This document shows positions 23,880 to 35,935 of a DNA stretch of 64,000 bases, piece by piece. Location of the stretch: the NCBI RefSeq assembly GCF_029784155.1, contig NC_073692.1:72351544-72415543 (forward strand), given 5' to 3'. The DNA is from Uranotaenia lowii (Eukaryota; Arthropoda; Insecta; Diptera; Culicidae). A program made the position numbers and the translations under genes. Positions within the stretch are counted from its first letter, which is position 1, and each line of letters begins with the position of its first letter. The notes under the pieces were generated by a model. The model did no database searches, was not told the origin of the DNA, and was given only the letters and a program-made list of their open reading frames with translations.

Positions 23880-24640
23880 CTGAAAGGTATACTATCGATC
23901 CATGCCATCAGAGGCGATCTTGAACAACTCTGTCTACTAATAGGTCTCCAGTTTGAATTTTTTTGGGATAGGAATAACTTTGATTTTCTTCCATTGCAAT
24001 GCATTGATAGGGATATTTTGATGTTTTAATTATAGTGTTGAAAATATGTATGAGTGTGGGTAAAATGTATGATAAAATAATTGTTAGTAGTTTAATTATA
24101 ACTTCATCAACTTCAGCAGCACGAGATTTTATCGTATCAAAATAATTTCAGATTCATCAAAATATTTAAATTTAAATCCATGCAATCTATGAAGACATTG
24201 TAGCTGTTTAACTGTGCTACTAGTAATGTTCGAAGTGAAATAATTATTTATTTCTACAGCAGAAAAATTAGTTACAGCCAAGTTACCTTCTCGTTCGCTC
24301 AACCCGAACTTTTTCAAAAAATATTTCAACAAAATTTAGCAGTAAATCAAAATTGATCCGTTTTTTGTCACGCTCAGTTTTTTTGCTTTAGCGATCAACG
24401 AGTTAACTTTATTGCCAAGCGTTTTATAATGATTTTTATCTATGGCAGATTTGGAACGCTTCCATGAATTGTAGGCAAAGTTCCTGTCGATTATTGCATG
24501 ACTTATTTCATGGTTAAGCCATTCATTCTTGCGATAGCTTCTATATTTTAGGGGGAAAAGGACTCGTGAATTTGTAGCAAAGTTCTTGCAGTTACGAAAC
24601 CAAAAACCTTCCGGTTGACGAAATTCAGTGATGAAAAAAT
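23880..24640 (-). mobile_element. decayed non-LTR retrotransposon fragment (jockey/CR1-like)
   Basis: Minus-strand translation across frames gives the linker before the RT: YRKNEWLNHEISHAIIDRNF, KRSKSAIDKNHYKTLGNKV and LKKFGLSEREGNLAVTNFS. It is followed by IKSRAAEVDEVIIKLL and an eroded PIPKK motif. Frameshifts separate the pieces. It ends before any catalytic motif. Confidence 0.65.
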
Positions 24641-25395
24641 CACATCTTCAAGATTTAAAAGTTATTCAGAGCAATCGTTTTCAGGAGGTTTGTAATAAAG
24701 TCCGAGTAAGAGTTTGTTTTTATTTATAAATAGAGTTAGAAATCCAAAGTTGATAATGAATAATGAAAAAATTGAATTCCTGTGAATTTTTCGAAACTTC
24801 TCAAAAATCTGTGAAGAAACTTTGCTCAAAGTTCTGTAATATTAATTTTTTTTCTGTGATTTCCGCATTGATATATTTCTGCAAAACACAGGTAGGTCAT
24901 CAAAAGGAAACAATCAAATCGCACCAATAACTATGTCATCATGTGGGACGTTTGAAAACCGACATGACACTTGTTCTGTGGACTGTCTTTCGAAACTTAT
25001 GACGGACTTAAACCTACTACTGCTGGTGGTGGCAGGATGATCCCACTTGAATGATGTCATCGGTTGGAGTTTGGAAGATGATTATTGTTTTGATTATACA
25101 TAATATTGACTATATGAGATGGCAGTTCAGCAAACGTGTTTCTCATTTAACTAATCAATAAAGTTCGCGAACGGTTTTGCGTGGGTTCTTGACTGTGGAT
25201 GCTTGACAGTTAAACAAACTCTCGATTCACTTCAGGATTGGCCCACTTGGCGGTTTTATGTTAAAATACCTTGTTTTAGAATTTACGGGTGTTTTAAAAG
25301 CCATTTTTTGTCATGTTCAAAAAACACTATTCAAAGCGGTTAATTTGTATATTTTCTCCAAAAAATTCATATCAATTGAACGTTACATAATTTAA

Positions 25396-25556
25396 AGAAG
25401 AGATCTAATTTTACTATACACTAAGACGTACATCTTTCAACGATATCATGGCTAGCATCGCACAAATGCTAAAACCAATAGAATGTATGCCATGACTAAG
25501 ATTCGATCTCATGACCTCTGGCTTAGAAGACTTGAACGCTTTCCTTTAGGCCAAGG
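25396..25556 (-). mobile_element. tRNA-derived SINE, copy B
   Basis: This matches the copy at 13162-13346 over its whole length, including the block CATGACCTCTGGCTTAGAAG and the stretch ATGGCTAGCAT on the plus strand. Changes in the A-box region (GGCCTAAAGGAAAGCG on the minus strand) suggest it is old. Confidence 0.65.
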
Positions 25557-25718
25557 TAAACGGCAATAGATTTTGAGAAATAATAGGCACCAATTCCTTA
25601 GAGACCTGTCTACAGAGATAAATTTTCTTAAAATAAAATATGCATACAACTACTATTTTTAATTGTAGAATCGAAGCAGAATACAAAATAAAGTCTGAAA
25701 CCTTCTGCGAAATTGAAT

Positions 25719-26270
25719 TCATATTGAAATGATGACGCCGGAGCAAATTAAACACAGCTGTAAAATACAAACATTCTGCTTTAAGCCAACCTTCGTCTCG
25801 ACATTACCTAAACGACCTTCATTGTCGAACAGTTTTCTTATCGCTTCGTTTTGAATACAATTGAGTGCTGATATTATCGCATTTTTTGTAGAATAAACTC
25901 GACAAATATTCCTATCCCAACCGTGGACTTTATTGGACTTCAACGTGTATTCTGAAAGTTCTACACAACGATAACAAAATTTTGATTCTGATGATTCATT
26001 TTTTACGTAACGATAAAAGTTCATTGAGATGTATAATATTCTTTCAATAGAAAAACTAAAACTAAACCTCTTGAAAAGGTGAAAAGATTTCAACCATGTA
26101 TACACTACATCAACATCGTCGAAATTGTTGTTTGCAAAGCAAGTCTGGAAGCAACTCATATATGTGGTTTGAGCAAACCATCTGCTGTCGATGTTATAAA
26201 ATTGATTTATGTTTTCTGATTTATCAGGAAATGGCAATGAGCTTGATTTGCTTAATTTTGTGGTTTCCAT
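25719..26270 (-). CDS. hypothetical protein, 183 aa, unrecognised
   Basis: An uninterrupted frame from ATG (26270) to TGA (25719) is long for sequence this AT-rich. It has ten or more Cys, including YMSCFQTCF and FCYRCVEL, no signal peptide and no clear membrane segment. A possible donor (TTTAG|GTAATG) lies near 25805, so the true exon might stop there. I know no family that it resembles. It could be a lineage-specific gene, a transposon remnant or chance. Confidence 0.3.
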   Translation of the reverse strand: METTKLSKSSSLPFPDKSENINQFYNIDSRWFAQTTYMSCFQTCFANNNFDDVDVVYTWLKSFHLFKRFSFSFSIERILYISMNFYRYVKNESSESKFCYRCVELSEYTLKSNKVHGWDRNICRVYSTKNAIISALNCIQNEAIRKLFDNEGRLGNVETKVGLKQNVCILQLCLICSGVIISI

Positions 26271-27199
26271 AATGTAAGCTTGAGTTTTCTTTTATTTGGT
26301 CCGATTGTTTGACAACAAGATCAAACTATGTTAGTTTGAATTTATCAAATTTCTGAGATTTTATAATCATAGGGATGTTAATGTATGTAAGTAGATAGTC
26401 GCAAAACAAAACTTTTTAAAACTGTATTGAGAATATGTAGGTAAAACGTATTTCAATTGGACTTTTATGAGATGAAACGTTTCTTTTAATTAGAATTGAA
26501 GAAAATAAGAAAATGGAAAAAAAAAGAAATATTTTTCATAATATTCTTTGACCAATAAAAATCGATATTATCGTTAATGGAACGCAACGCATGGTAATTT
26601 CAACAAATTTGACAATAATAGTTTGAATATTTTTCAGAAGCACTTAACACAGTCTAAATCATGTCTAATGACAATTGAGGTTGAGATGATTCAGAATTCA
26701 AATCCAAAACCAATAAATATGAACCGAAGTTTGGAAATAATGTTTCAAATAGTGCCTTTTCCAAATTTCGCCTTTAAATCCCATTGGGAAATTGAAGTTT
26801 CTCAATCCGAATCAATGGCAAAATAAAAAAATAGCTTTTATAGCGATATGAATTTTACTGATTTTTATTTTAAAAGAAAACTGATAACAATATCCCTGTC
26901 AGTTGCTGAAAAAGGGAGAAATTCAGAATAATTTTCTAACAATTGCAAATTTCCCATGAATGTAATTTAATAATAATTTGATATCAAATCTCCGAAAGTT
27001 TTCTAAAGATATTTTAGAGTAGGGTTGAAATAATTTTTTTTTTATACCTATTAAATTTGAAGGGATTGACGTTTATATATGTTGGGTTCGTTTTTCTTGT
27101 AATAAATTCCGATTGACAATTTCATTAAGATTTCGACGTTTACCTTAAGGCTGCACCATATAAAACGTACTTCATCACATTTTCTCAGTCAGCTGAACT
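26271..27199. other. no gene recognised
   Basis: AT-rich sequence within the presumed large intron. The short frame at 26623-26826 has no support. Confidence 0.4.
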
Positions 27200-27600
27200 A
27201 AAAAAACAAATCCTGACCTTGATTCCGGTATTGATCTCGACCCAGATCTTCATTAAGATCCTTCTTCTGATCCAGACCCTGGATACTATTAAAATCCTGA
27301 TCCTGGTCTTGATCCTTATTTTGATCCTTCTACAGATTCTAAAATTTATCCTGAACATTATCGTATTCTGTTATTTCTGTTATTCTGATTCTGACTCTGA
27401 ATCTTTTCCTGATACAGATTGCGATTCAGATCCATTTTCAGATCATGACCCCGATTTAATTCCAGAGTCAAAATCAAATCCTGAATCTAATCCTTATCTT
27501 GATTCTGATCAAGGTACAGATTTTAATTATGATCTTTATCCTGATACCTTCCCAGATTTTGATCTTGACTCTGACGTAGATCCTGATTGAAATCAAGGTT
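27200..27600 (+). repeat. degenerate hexamer repeat (GATCCT/GATTCT type)
   Basis: About 65 diverged copies of a 6-bp unit close to GATCCT or CTTGAT occupy 400 bp. In one frame (27219-27590) the second half reads as alternating Asp, Ser and Pro, which is a by-product of the hexamer. It directly precedes the 9-bp array. Confidence 0.7.
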
Positions 27601-27675
27601 CTGAATTCCAATTTTGCACGTGATCATGAGCTTGATCCTATAATTTTTGTAGTTTTAGTCGTTTAAGTAATTTAA

Positions 27676-30145
27676 TCATTTTTGTCATTTTTGTCATTTT
27701 TTGTCATTTTTGTCATTTTTTGTCATTTTTGTCATTTTTGTCATTTTTGTCATTTTTGTCATTTTTGTCATTTTTGTCATTTTTGTCATTTTTGTCATTT
27801 TTGTCATTTTTGTCATTTTTGTCATTTTTGTCATTTTTGTCATTTTTGTCAATTTTGTCATTTTTGTCATTTTTGTCATTTTTGTCATTTTTGTCATTTT
27901 TGTCATTTTTGTCATTTTTGTCATTTTTGTCATTTTTGTCATTTTTGTCATTTTTGTCATTTTTGTCATTTTTGTCATTTTTGTCATTTTTGTCATTTTT
28001 GTCATTTTTGTCATTTTTGTCATTTTTGTCATTTTTGTCATTTTTGTCATTTTTGTCATTTTTGTCATTTTTGTCATTTTTGTCATTTTTGTCATTTTTG
28101 TCATTTTTGTCATTTTTATCATTTTTATCATTTTTGTCATTTTTGTCATTTTCATCATTTTTGTCATTTTTGTCATTTTTGTCATTTTTGTCATTTTTGT
28201 CATTTTTGTCATTTTTGTCATTTTTGTCATTTTTGTCATTTTTGTCATTTTTGTCATTTTTGTCATTTTTGTCATTTTTGTCATTTTTGTCATTTTTGTC
28301 ATTTTTGTCATTTTTGTCATTTTTGTCATTTTTGTCATTTTTGTCATTTTTGTCATTTTTGTCATTTTTGTCATTTTTGTCATTTTTGTCATTTTTGTAA
28401 TTTTTGTCATTTTTGTCATTTTTGTCATTTTTGTCATTTTTGTCATTTTTGTCATTTTTGTCATTTTTGTCATTTTTGTCATTTTTGTCATTTTTGTCAT
28501 TTTTGTCATTTTTGTCATTTTTGTCATTTTTGTCATTTTTGTCATTTTTGTCATTTTTGTCATTTTTGTCATTTTTGTCATTTTTGTCATTTTTGTCATT
28601 TTTGTCATTTTTGTCATTTTTGTCATTTTTGTCATTTTTGTCATTTTTGTCATTTTTGTCATTTTTGTCATGTTTGTCATTTTTGTCATTTTTGTCATTT
28701 TTGTCATTTTTGTCATTTTTGTCATTTTTGTCATTTTTGTCATTTTTGTCATTTTTGTCATTTTTGTCATTTTTGTCATTTTTGTCATTTTTGTCATTTT
28801 TGTCATTTTTGTCATTTTTGTCATTTTTGTCATTTTTGTCATTTTTGTCATTTTTGTCATTTTTGTCATTTTTGTCATTTTTGTCATTTTTGTCATTTTT
28901 GTCATTTTTGTCATTTTTGTCATTTTTGTCATTTTTGTCATTTTTGTCACTTTTGTCACTTTTGTCACTTTTGTCACTTTTGTCACTTTTGTCACTTTTG
29001 TCACTTTTGTCACTTTTGTCACTTTTGTCATTTTTGTCATTTTTGTCATTTTTGTCATTTTTGTCATTTTTGTCATTTTTGTCATTTTTGTCATTTTTGT
29101 CATTTTTGTCATTTTTGTCATTTTTGTCATTTTTGTGATTTTTGTCATTTTTGTCATTTTTGTCATTTTTGTCATTTTTGTCATTTTTGTCATTTTTGTC
29201 ATTTTTGTCATTTTTGTCATTTTTGTCATTTTTGTCATTTTTGTCATTTTTGTCATTTTTGTCATTTTTGTCATTTTTGTCATTTTTGTCATTTTTGTCA
29301 TTTTTGTCATTTTTGTCATTTTTGTCATTTTTGTCATTTTTGTCATTTTTGTCATTTTTGTCATTTTTGTCATTTTTGTCATTTTTGTAATTTTTGTCAT
29401 TTTTGTCATTTTTGTCATTTTTGTCATTTTTGTCATTTTTGTCATTTTTGTCATTTTTGTCATTTTTGTCATTTTTGTCATTTTTGTCATTTTTGTCATT
29501 TTTGTCATTTTTGTCATTTTTGTCATTTTTGTCATTTTTGTCATTTTTGTCATTTTTGTCATTTTTGTCATTTTTGTCATTTTTGTCATTTTTGTCATTT
29601 TTGTCATTTTTGTCATTTTTGTCATTTTTGTCATTTTTGTCATTTTTGTCATTTTTGTCATTTTTGTCATTTTTGTCATTTTTGTCATTTTTGTCATTTT
29701 TGTCATTTTTGTCATTTTTGTCATTTTTGTCATTTTTGTCATTTTTGTCATTTTTGTCATTTTTGTCATTTTTGTCATTTTTGTCATTTTTGTCATTTTT
29801 GTCATTTTTGTCATTTTTGTCATTTTTGTCATTTTTGTCATTTTTGTCATTTTTGTCATTTTTGTCATTTTTGTCATTTTTGTCATTTTTGTCATTTTTG
29901 TCATTTTTGTCATTTTTGTCATTTTTGTCATTTTTGTCATTTTTGTCATTTTTGTCATTTTTGTCATTTTTGTCATTTTTGTCATTTTTGTCATTTTTGT
30001 CATTTTTGTCATTTTTGTCATTTTTGTCATTTTTGTCATTTTTGTCATTTTTGTCATTTTTGTCATTTTTGTCATTTTTGTCATTTTTGTCATTTTTGTC
30101 ATTTTTGTCATTTTTGTCATTTTTGTCATTTTTGTCATTTTTGTA
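27676..30145 (+). repeat. 2.47-kb array of 9-bp unit ATTTTTGTC
   Basis: About 274 units, nearly identical. Variants seen are two 10-bp units at the left edge, AATTTTGTC near 27850, ATTTTTATC and ATTTTCATC near 28117-28153, GTAA near 28398 and 29389, TGTTTGTCA near 28671, GTGAT near 29137, and a run of nine ACTTTTGTC units at about 28949-29029. Five of six frames stay open because 9 is divisible by 3 and only one frame holds TGA; the 820-866 aa frames are therefore artefacts. Confidence 0.98.
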
Positions 30146-30583
30146 ACTTGTTGTTTGAAATTTTCCCAATCCCACAATATCTATCTAGTATTTAGGAGGA
30201 AACCATCAATCTGTAAATTTTTCTATCTACCAGTCCTTGGCAGTTTTGAGAGATGTGTCATATTAAGCCCCATACGGTGGACCCGGATTGAACTTCTTTA
30301 GATAGGATTTTACTGCTTTAAATACATATTCAGCACTCAGATAGATAGCTGGGTGGGTGGCAAGATAAAGAATGAATAGAAATAAAATAACCAGAATTAT
30401 CCGTGTGCGGTCACGCGAATATAAATATTCCTGAAGCGTGTCGGCATCGTTTGATATTGATCTCTGCTTGGTTTTATTTTTCTTTCTGTAGCTTATCTTT
30501 ATGCCAAGGATCTAATGTTTGCCTTACATTTGGCTTATCATTATTTTCTAAAGTTGTCCCATTTTGTTTCTTCAATCAACAGG

Positions 30584-30810
30584 TATTCTAATCTACGCGA
30601 GCAACTGTGAGTGCAACTGAACTACGAATGAAAATTGTGATTTGAGAGATCAGCATCAACATACCGGCAGATAAAAGTGCAAGATCAGTGCTGCCATGCA
30701 AAGTGCAAACGACTATAATATGCAGCGCTGACTCCCTGTTAAGGTAGTCGCTTTCGACCGACAAAACATGGGTAAATCGACTAGCAAATTAGATAAACGG
30801 CGGTCTCAGA
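30584..30810 (+). CDS. 5' UTR and start exon, possible N-myristoylated protein
   Basis: CAATCAACAG at 30574-30583 is a good acceptor. The exon then has about 184 bases without a useful frame, ATG at 30768, and 14 codons reading MGKSTSKLDKRRSQ plus one base before the donor GTAAGT at 30811. MG-x3-S with basic residues after it fits an N-myristoylation signal. The next coding exon must start with two bases of the split codon. The exon at 46215 does not fit this phase, so an unseen exon or a separate transcript is needed. Confidence 0.45.
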
Positions 30811-31765
30811 GTAAGTATACAGCAGAATGTTGTGGGCATGCATATTAATTAATATACGCCCAGCATCCAGCATATTCAACCGGTCGCTAATTGGAGCTCA
30901 CAGTAAATGGGTGTGATGCTGTTTGGGATCTGTTTAGGTCTTACGCAATTTAATGAAAATTTGGGTGTGAATCAGTTCAAAACTTTTTGAATGGGAAATT
31001 TTCAATATTACATATCCTCCTTTTATTGTGACGTCACACTTGTTTTGATCAAATTTTGTTTCATATAGGGATGGAAAAGGGAATGAACAAAATAATACTG
31101 AACACATATAAGGTTGATTTAAAAAAGGGAAATAACTGGAAAAAGGGAAGCTAATTTGTAAACATTGATTAATTTCGATTCCGCTGAAATTCACGCCAAT
31201 CTGCCTGGCTTTGGGTATGCAAATCGAATCCTCACCCAGGTCAGCCGGAATGTAATGTAGAACAGGGAATCCAGCTCAATTTACGATTTGTCATTAAAAT
31301 AAATTGCACTTTGATTGACCCGTCATCGCGGTTTCATTTCCGATTGGCCGGCGCAGCGTCGCGAGTTCAGCAAAATGAAGCCATTGAACCTTTTCCATGT
31401 GCGCTCTGCTCTGCCCTGTTTGTTGTCGAGTTTTTCGCCAATATTTTTGAATTGCTCTGCAATATATTGACTGCAATTTTTGCGCTCTTAACAAACATCA
31501 CACATGTGTGCATGCCGTAGGGTAGGGGTGATGACAGGCCGATAATGATGATGACCAAATAAATTCGCTTTTTATGTTTTCACACTTATGATGCCATATA
31601 TTGGACAAATAGGTGCCTTTTTTGCGGAGCCAATTTGAAATAATTAAATTTCCAAAACGCAAACCAAAGCTAAAGTAGAGTTTATAGAATACGTTTGGTT
31701 CTTTCATAAACTTATTTTTACCTCTCATATTCGAAATCGAAGTTTTCAAGGACAGGCTATCGATT

Positions 31766-32345
31766 TCAGGTGTCTAATTTTATGTGACGGGTCGGGAAAA
31801 GGGGTCGTCCATACAACAAAAACTTTGTTTTAGTGATATCAACTTCATTATACATCGGATTTAGATGAAAATTGGTACATGGAAGATTTTAGGAACGAAC
31901 AATCGATTTCAAATGTCAAATTTGGAGCAAGTGGTCAGTTAAAGGGGTCGCCCATATTAACTTTCACTGTTTTTCGCGATACTGACGTTTTAATGCATTG
32001 GGTTTAGATGAAAATAAAAAAATTGGGATTTCAAGTTATGTCGTGAGACGGAAAACTATGAAAATAAAAATAAAATAAAAATAAATCGGAGTTTTAAACG
32101 ACGGGTAATATATTTAAGGTTTCAAATTTTGGATCAAGGGCCAGCCAAAGGGGTCGTCCTTATTAACTTTTCTCTGTTTTTGCAATATTGGTATTTTTAT
32201 GCATTGGATTGAGATAAAAATTTACATACAGAGATTTAAAGAAACGAGCAATCGATTTCAGGTACCAAATTTTCTGTAAAGGGTCGTTCTGGAAAATGTG
32301 TCATCCATATTAACTGCAAAAAATGGCGCATAAATGCATAGACTC
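31766..32345 (+). repeat. diverged minisatellite, period about 148 bp
   Basis: Four units are recognisable from the recurring block GGGGTCGTCCATA or its variants at about 31801, 31944, 32150 and 32297, each followed by a TTTAGATGAAAAT-like block and CAATCGATTTCA. Spacing is 143, 206 and 147 bp. The long interval contains a 55-bp retroelement tail. Confidence 0.7.
32031..32085 (+). mobile_element. solo 3' tail of the RTE-like element
   Basis: TCAAGTTATGTCGTGAGACG, then ACTATG and an AAATAAAAATAAAATAAAA tail, matches the 3' end of the elements at 9742-11965 and 37807-38841. It is a very short 5'-truncated insertion inside a minisatellite unit. Confidence 0.7.
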
Positions 32346-32638
32346 GATATGAAAATTTATGCCTACGAATGTAGTAGTATATCGGGGTAAGATGGAACAT
32401 TTCATGTAAAATAATGATTTTGGAAATGATACAATATAAACATATTTTCGCGAGAAAATTATTAATTTTTCTTTTATTTTCTCTTTATTCAACTACGGCG
32501 TATGGTCTCTGAAGGCCTAAGACTTTTATCACTCTTAAAATCATCCAGATAAAGACTGTATTCGAAAAAAATGGAACACTTTCATTTGTGAATAATTTTT
32601 GAACGGATAAATGAAAATTGACTAAATTTTCAGTAATA

Positions 32639-33592
32639 CCGTCAAACGGAGCATCATGCAACAGCGGGGTTCGATGCAACATTTATATAACACTACATTA
32701 AATCAATTTTTAATTTAATGTATTGTAATGAAGTTATCTTTTAATGATCACAAAATGATGATGACATAATTTCTCACATCTTAAGCTAGTTTTCTTAAGT
32801 TTTTTATTTTTATGTAAAATTTGAAAAATCGAGCAATAAATGTACAAATTTTAACATTTTTTTATGCCGAAAAAAACTTTACCCAGTATGACGGATCGGC
32901 TTGTTAATATTACCTACAAACTTTTTACTGGTTTCCTCATGTTATACCAACATTGTTGGTGAAAAAATATTTTTCGAACAATCACCCAATTTTTTTAAAT
33001 AAATATTTTTAAAATTCCGTTAGCTGTCTGGGGTTAAATGCAACACAATGCAAATCAAAGAAATACTTTGTAAATCTCGTCTCCATGTGTTGGAATATGA
33101 ATGTTTTGCATCACGCGTTTGTAAACATTGGAATTTCATTCATCCAAACATTTATTTTAATGATTTCAGCTTTTAGAATTTTTCGTAGTATTATTTAACC
33201 CCTAAATGTATGCAGCATCTACATTTTCAGAAAAAAATGTGAAAATTAGTTATTACAGACCCAAAAACTACTGCAATTGGTGTTAGCATGCGTAATGGTC
33301 TTTAAGGCATCGCTAATATATTAAAAACTATAAATTTTCGTGCGTGTTCATAAGATTTTTCATTAAAAACAAAGTTTGTTGCAAGTTACCCCATTTTCTA
33401 AGGAGGGTGAAAATCGCATGTTTTTAGAAAATTAAAAATAACTGAAGAAACCTATAATTTTTCTAACTACGCCAATTTGATACCCCAGCATCCTTAACAC
33501 TTTTGATGCATAAGGGGTAGGATTAATTGTGAACATAAGTTTTTTAGAAGCCATTGAAGTTGAAAATTGTTGCATGTTGCCCCAGTTGACGG
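32639..33592. mobile_element. nested MITE with CCGTCAA termini and TA duplication
   Basis: The left end CCGTCAAACGGAGCATCATG corresponds to the inverse right end CCGTCAACTGGGGCAACATG. TA is at 32637-32638 and 33593-33594. Further GGGGTT(A/C)-ATGCAAC words lie at about 32665 and 33029. The empty site is preserved in the opposite fold-back arm. Confidence 0.75.
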
Positions 33593-33685
33593 TACTATGT
33601 ACCTAGTGATGTAATGTTTGCATGTGCAAAATTTTGTGGCGATCTGTCAAGTAGTTTTTGAGATAGCGTCTAACGAATAAATTCA

Positions 33686-34000
33686 TTGACTAAAATTTTT
33701 GGGCGGGATCGTGAAAAATCTTTAAAAGGCCCATTGAGAGACCTCAAAACAGCTCGAAATCAACTACCTATTTTACCAAAATTTATGTGGAAAATCATTC
33801 TAGAAGTCCTACAGGATCTTACAGTGAGCGAAAATTGGAATAAAAGTAAGAATGATTTATTCCATGAAGGTATGTGGCGTGAGAGGTTTACAAAAATGCC
33901 ATCCGAAACTTTCAATTGGAGAAGTGGTAAGGAAGGTCAATTTTTCTGTCTGATTCACTCAACAAACCAAAAAAACAGACCAAAAATCTTGTCTCAATGA
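33686..34000 (+). other. open frame inside the fold-back centre, unlikely gene
   Basis: A 104-codon frame lies in the loop of the fold-back element. It is Lys- and Arg-rich with no recognisable domain and no splice-site support. It might be a remnant of internal sequence captured by the element. Confidence 0.15.
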
Positions 34001-35587
34001 TAAAAATAGCTGTTCCCCGATAAAATAATCAGAAAAAGGTGGTTCAATCGTGCGAAAAATAGTAGACCCGTAAGCGTGGTGAAATTTTGAAAAATTTCGC
34101 GAAGGAAATCGATACGATTTTTCATTGAAAAGCCTAGCCTGAATGTTCCGAAGAAGAACGAGAAAAAAGTTTTTAAAAAATGTAGCTAAGTAGTACTAAA
34201 TTTGCTGACGATCTGTGGAAGATGCACATCGATAAGTGGTACATAACGATTAGCACAATAAATGGCCAAATATACCAAACAATGCCTAAAACAGCGATCG
34301 TTTTCCTTCCATAGCACTTTCAAAGGTCTCTCAAAGTTATTACTCTGTTTTGGTTGAATCTGAAATCGTGCCATTAAGCGAAAACTGTGTTGAAGTGATA
34401 AAAAGTTACTAATTTCGTATTCTTGCAGAAGGTGGTTAATATGCTAAACTTGTCATAATTTCGGTAAAATAGAAAATTTTAAGTTATTTTGTAGTTCAGG
34501 CTCCAGATGTTAGACTCTATCTCAAAAACTACTTGGCAGATCGCCACAAAATATTGCACATGTAAACATTATATTGCAAAGTAGTATCAATGAAAATTTT
34601 ATGAATTTTCATTTATCCGTTCTATAGTTATTGCCAATTGAAAGTGTTGAATTTTTTTTCGAATACAGTCCTTAAATGTGAAAATCAAATTTAAATAATG
34701 AAATTTCAAAATTCGACAGAAAGTGGTTACGGTCTTTCTTCAAAAGCGTAATATTTCTTGGATCGCTTTACCTTTTGGTCCAATTTCAAGATGGTAACAG
34801 ATGCTTAAGGGAGAAAGTATTTCAATACAAATAAACATATTGCGGACCAGGAAGGAGTATTCGTGTGCTTGAACGGTGAAGTTTGGAAAAGTTTGTGCTC
34901 CGGTAAATTTTTTTTCCAAAAGTTTTGTTTTGTGAGGAAATTTAAATTCTTTTATTCGTTTGAACACTTATTTAAACAATGTTGAGTATCAGTGTTAGAA
35001 CAAAGTGAAGAAGTGGTCGCAAATAGTGGGAAGAAACCTAATGAGAATGTTTGCCAGCCGATGCGGATTTTGCAGTTTATAAATTGGTGAACTCGTTCCT
35101 TACAATATTTTTTTTATTACCATCTGCAATTCCGTCTTGAAATGAATTTGTGTAAAGCGCAAATTTTGTTGTGAAGTGTATCATATTGTGTTTGAAAATC
35201 CATAAAGATTCAAAATTGGAAACAAAGGTAAAAAAACTAGCGATCGCCGGTTTGGGGAAGTTTTTTTCATGATATTGCCGAAGTGCAGTTTATCAATGCT
35301 TAGCTTGCTGCGACCATAACAGTTTGCTGCTTCTCAAATTTATTCAATATAGATTTTGAAACCTTTGGTGAAATAATAAGAATGTTTTATTTTTTCGACT
35401 ATGTTATATCATTTCAAAAGACTAAAGAATTGCGATTGATTTTGTTATTTTTTTTTTAATTTTATTTTATAAAGGGATTCTCAAAACAGATAAAATAACT
35501 ATTATGAAATGGAATTGCAGGTGGTAATAACATAAGATATGAAACAATATTTTTATTCAGTATATATTGAAATAGCTTAACTCTATT

Positions 35588-35935
35588 GTGGGGTTCAGTT
35601 GGGGAATGGACAGGACATTAAACGATCGGAAGACTGATATACAATGGATTGTGGGTTCAAGCCAGCCGGAGTATCCTGACAAATTTAGAATTATGGGTAG
35701 GGTACTTAGGTACCTTTTCAGGATTCTTCATTTGTTTTGAACAGTTTGAAGGGAGTGAGATGAGTCCAACCTGTCCCAAGCCAGTGGTAACGGACCCCTT
35801 GGTTGTGCTGCAATTATTTATGATGGGTTAAGAATGAACAATTTTTGAATGTGCGATCGAGACTTCCCGTACCGCCTCGGGTCGAAAGACCTATCAGCCA
35901 CTGGTGGGTTCTCATACATACATACATACAAATAA
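35588..35935 (+). mobile_element. tRNA-derived SINE with CATA tail
   Basis: GTGGGGTTCAGTTGGGGAATG and GTGGGTTCAAGCCAGCC, 55-60 bp apart, form A- and B-box regions. The body continues to a short (CATA)n tail at about 35915-35931. This fits a SINE with a simple-repeat 3' end. Confidence 0.55.

Larger units (their letters stand above)
32552..34673. mobile_element. fold-back element split by a nested MITE
   Basis: The left arm (32552-32638 continuing at 33593-33675) is an inverse copy of the right arm (34509-34673). Shared blocks include ACTGTATTCGAAAAAAA, ACGGATAAATGAAAATT, TTTGTGGCGATCTG and AGTAGTTTTTGAGATAG. The left arm is interrupted exactly at TA by the element 32639-33592, while the right arm is continuous. 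The centre holds no recognised gene. Confidence 0.7.

Noticed and set aside
27219..27590. 123-codon Asp/Ser/Pro-rich frame
   Set aside because: It is generated by the degenerate GATCCT-type hexamer repeat and lacks any non-repetitive part in its acidic half.
27682..30301. Open frames of 820-866 codons on both strands in the 9-bp array
   Set aside because: The unit is 9 bp, so five of six frames are trivially open and give tripeptide repeats. No unique sequence, splice site or start context supports a protein.
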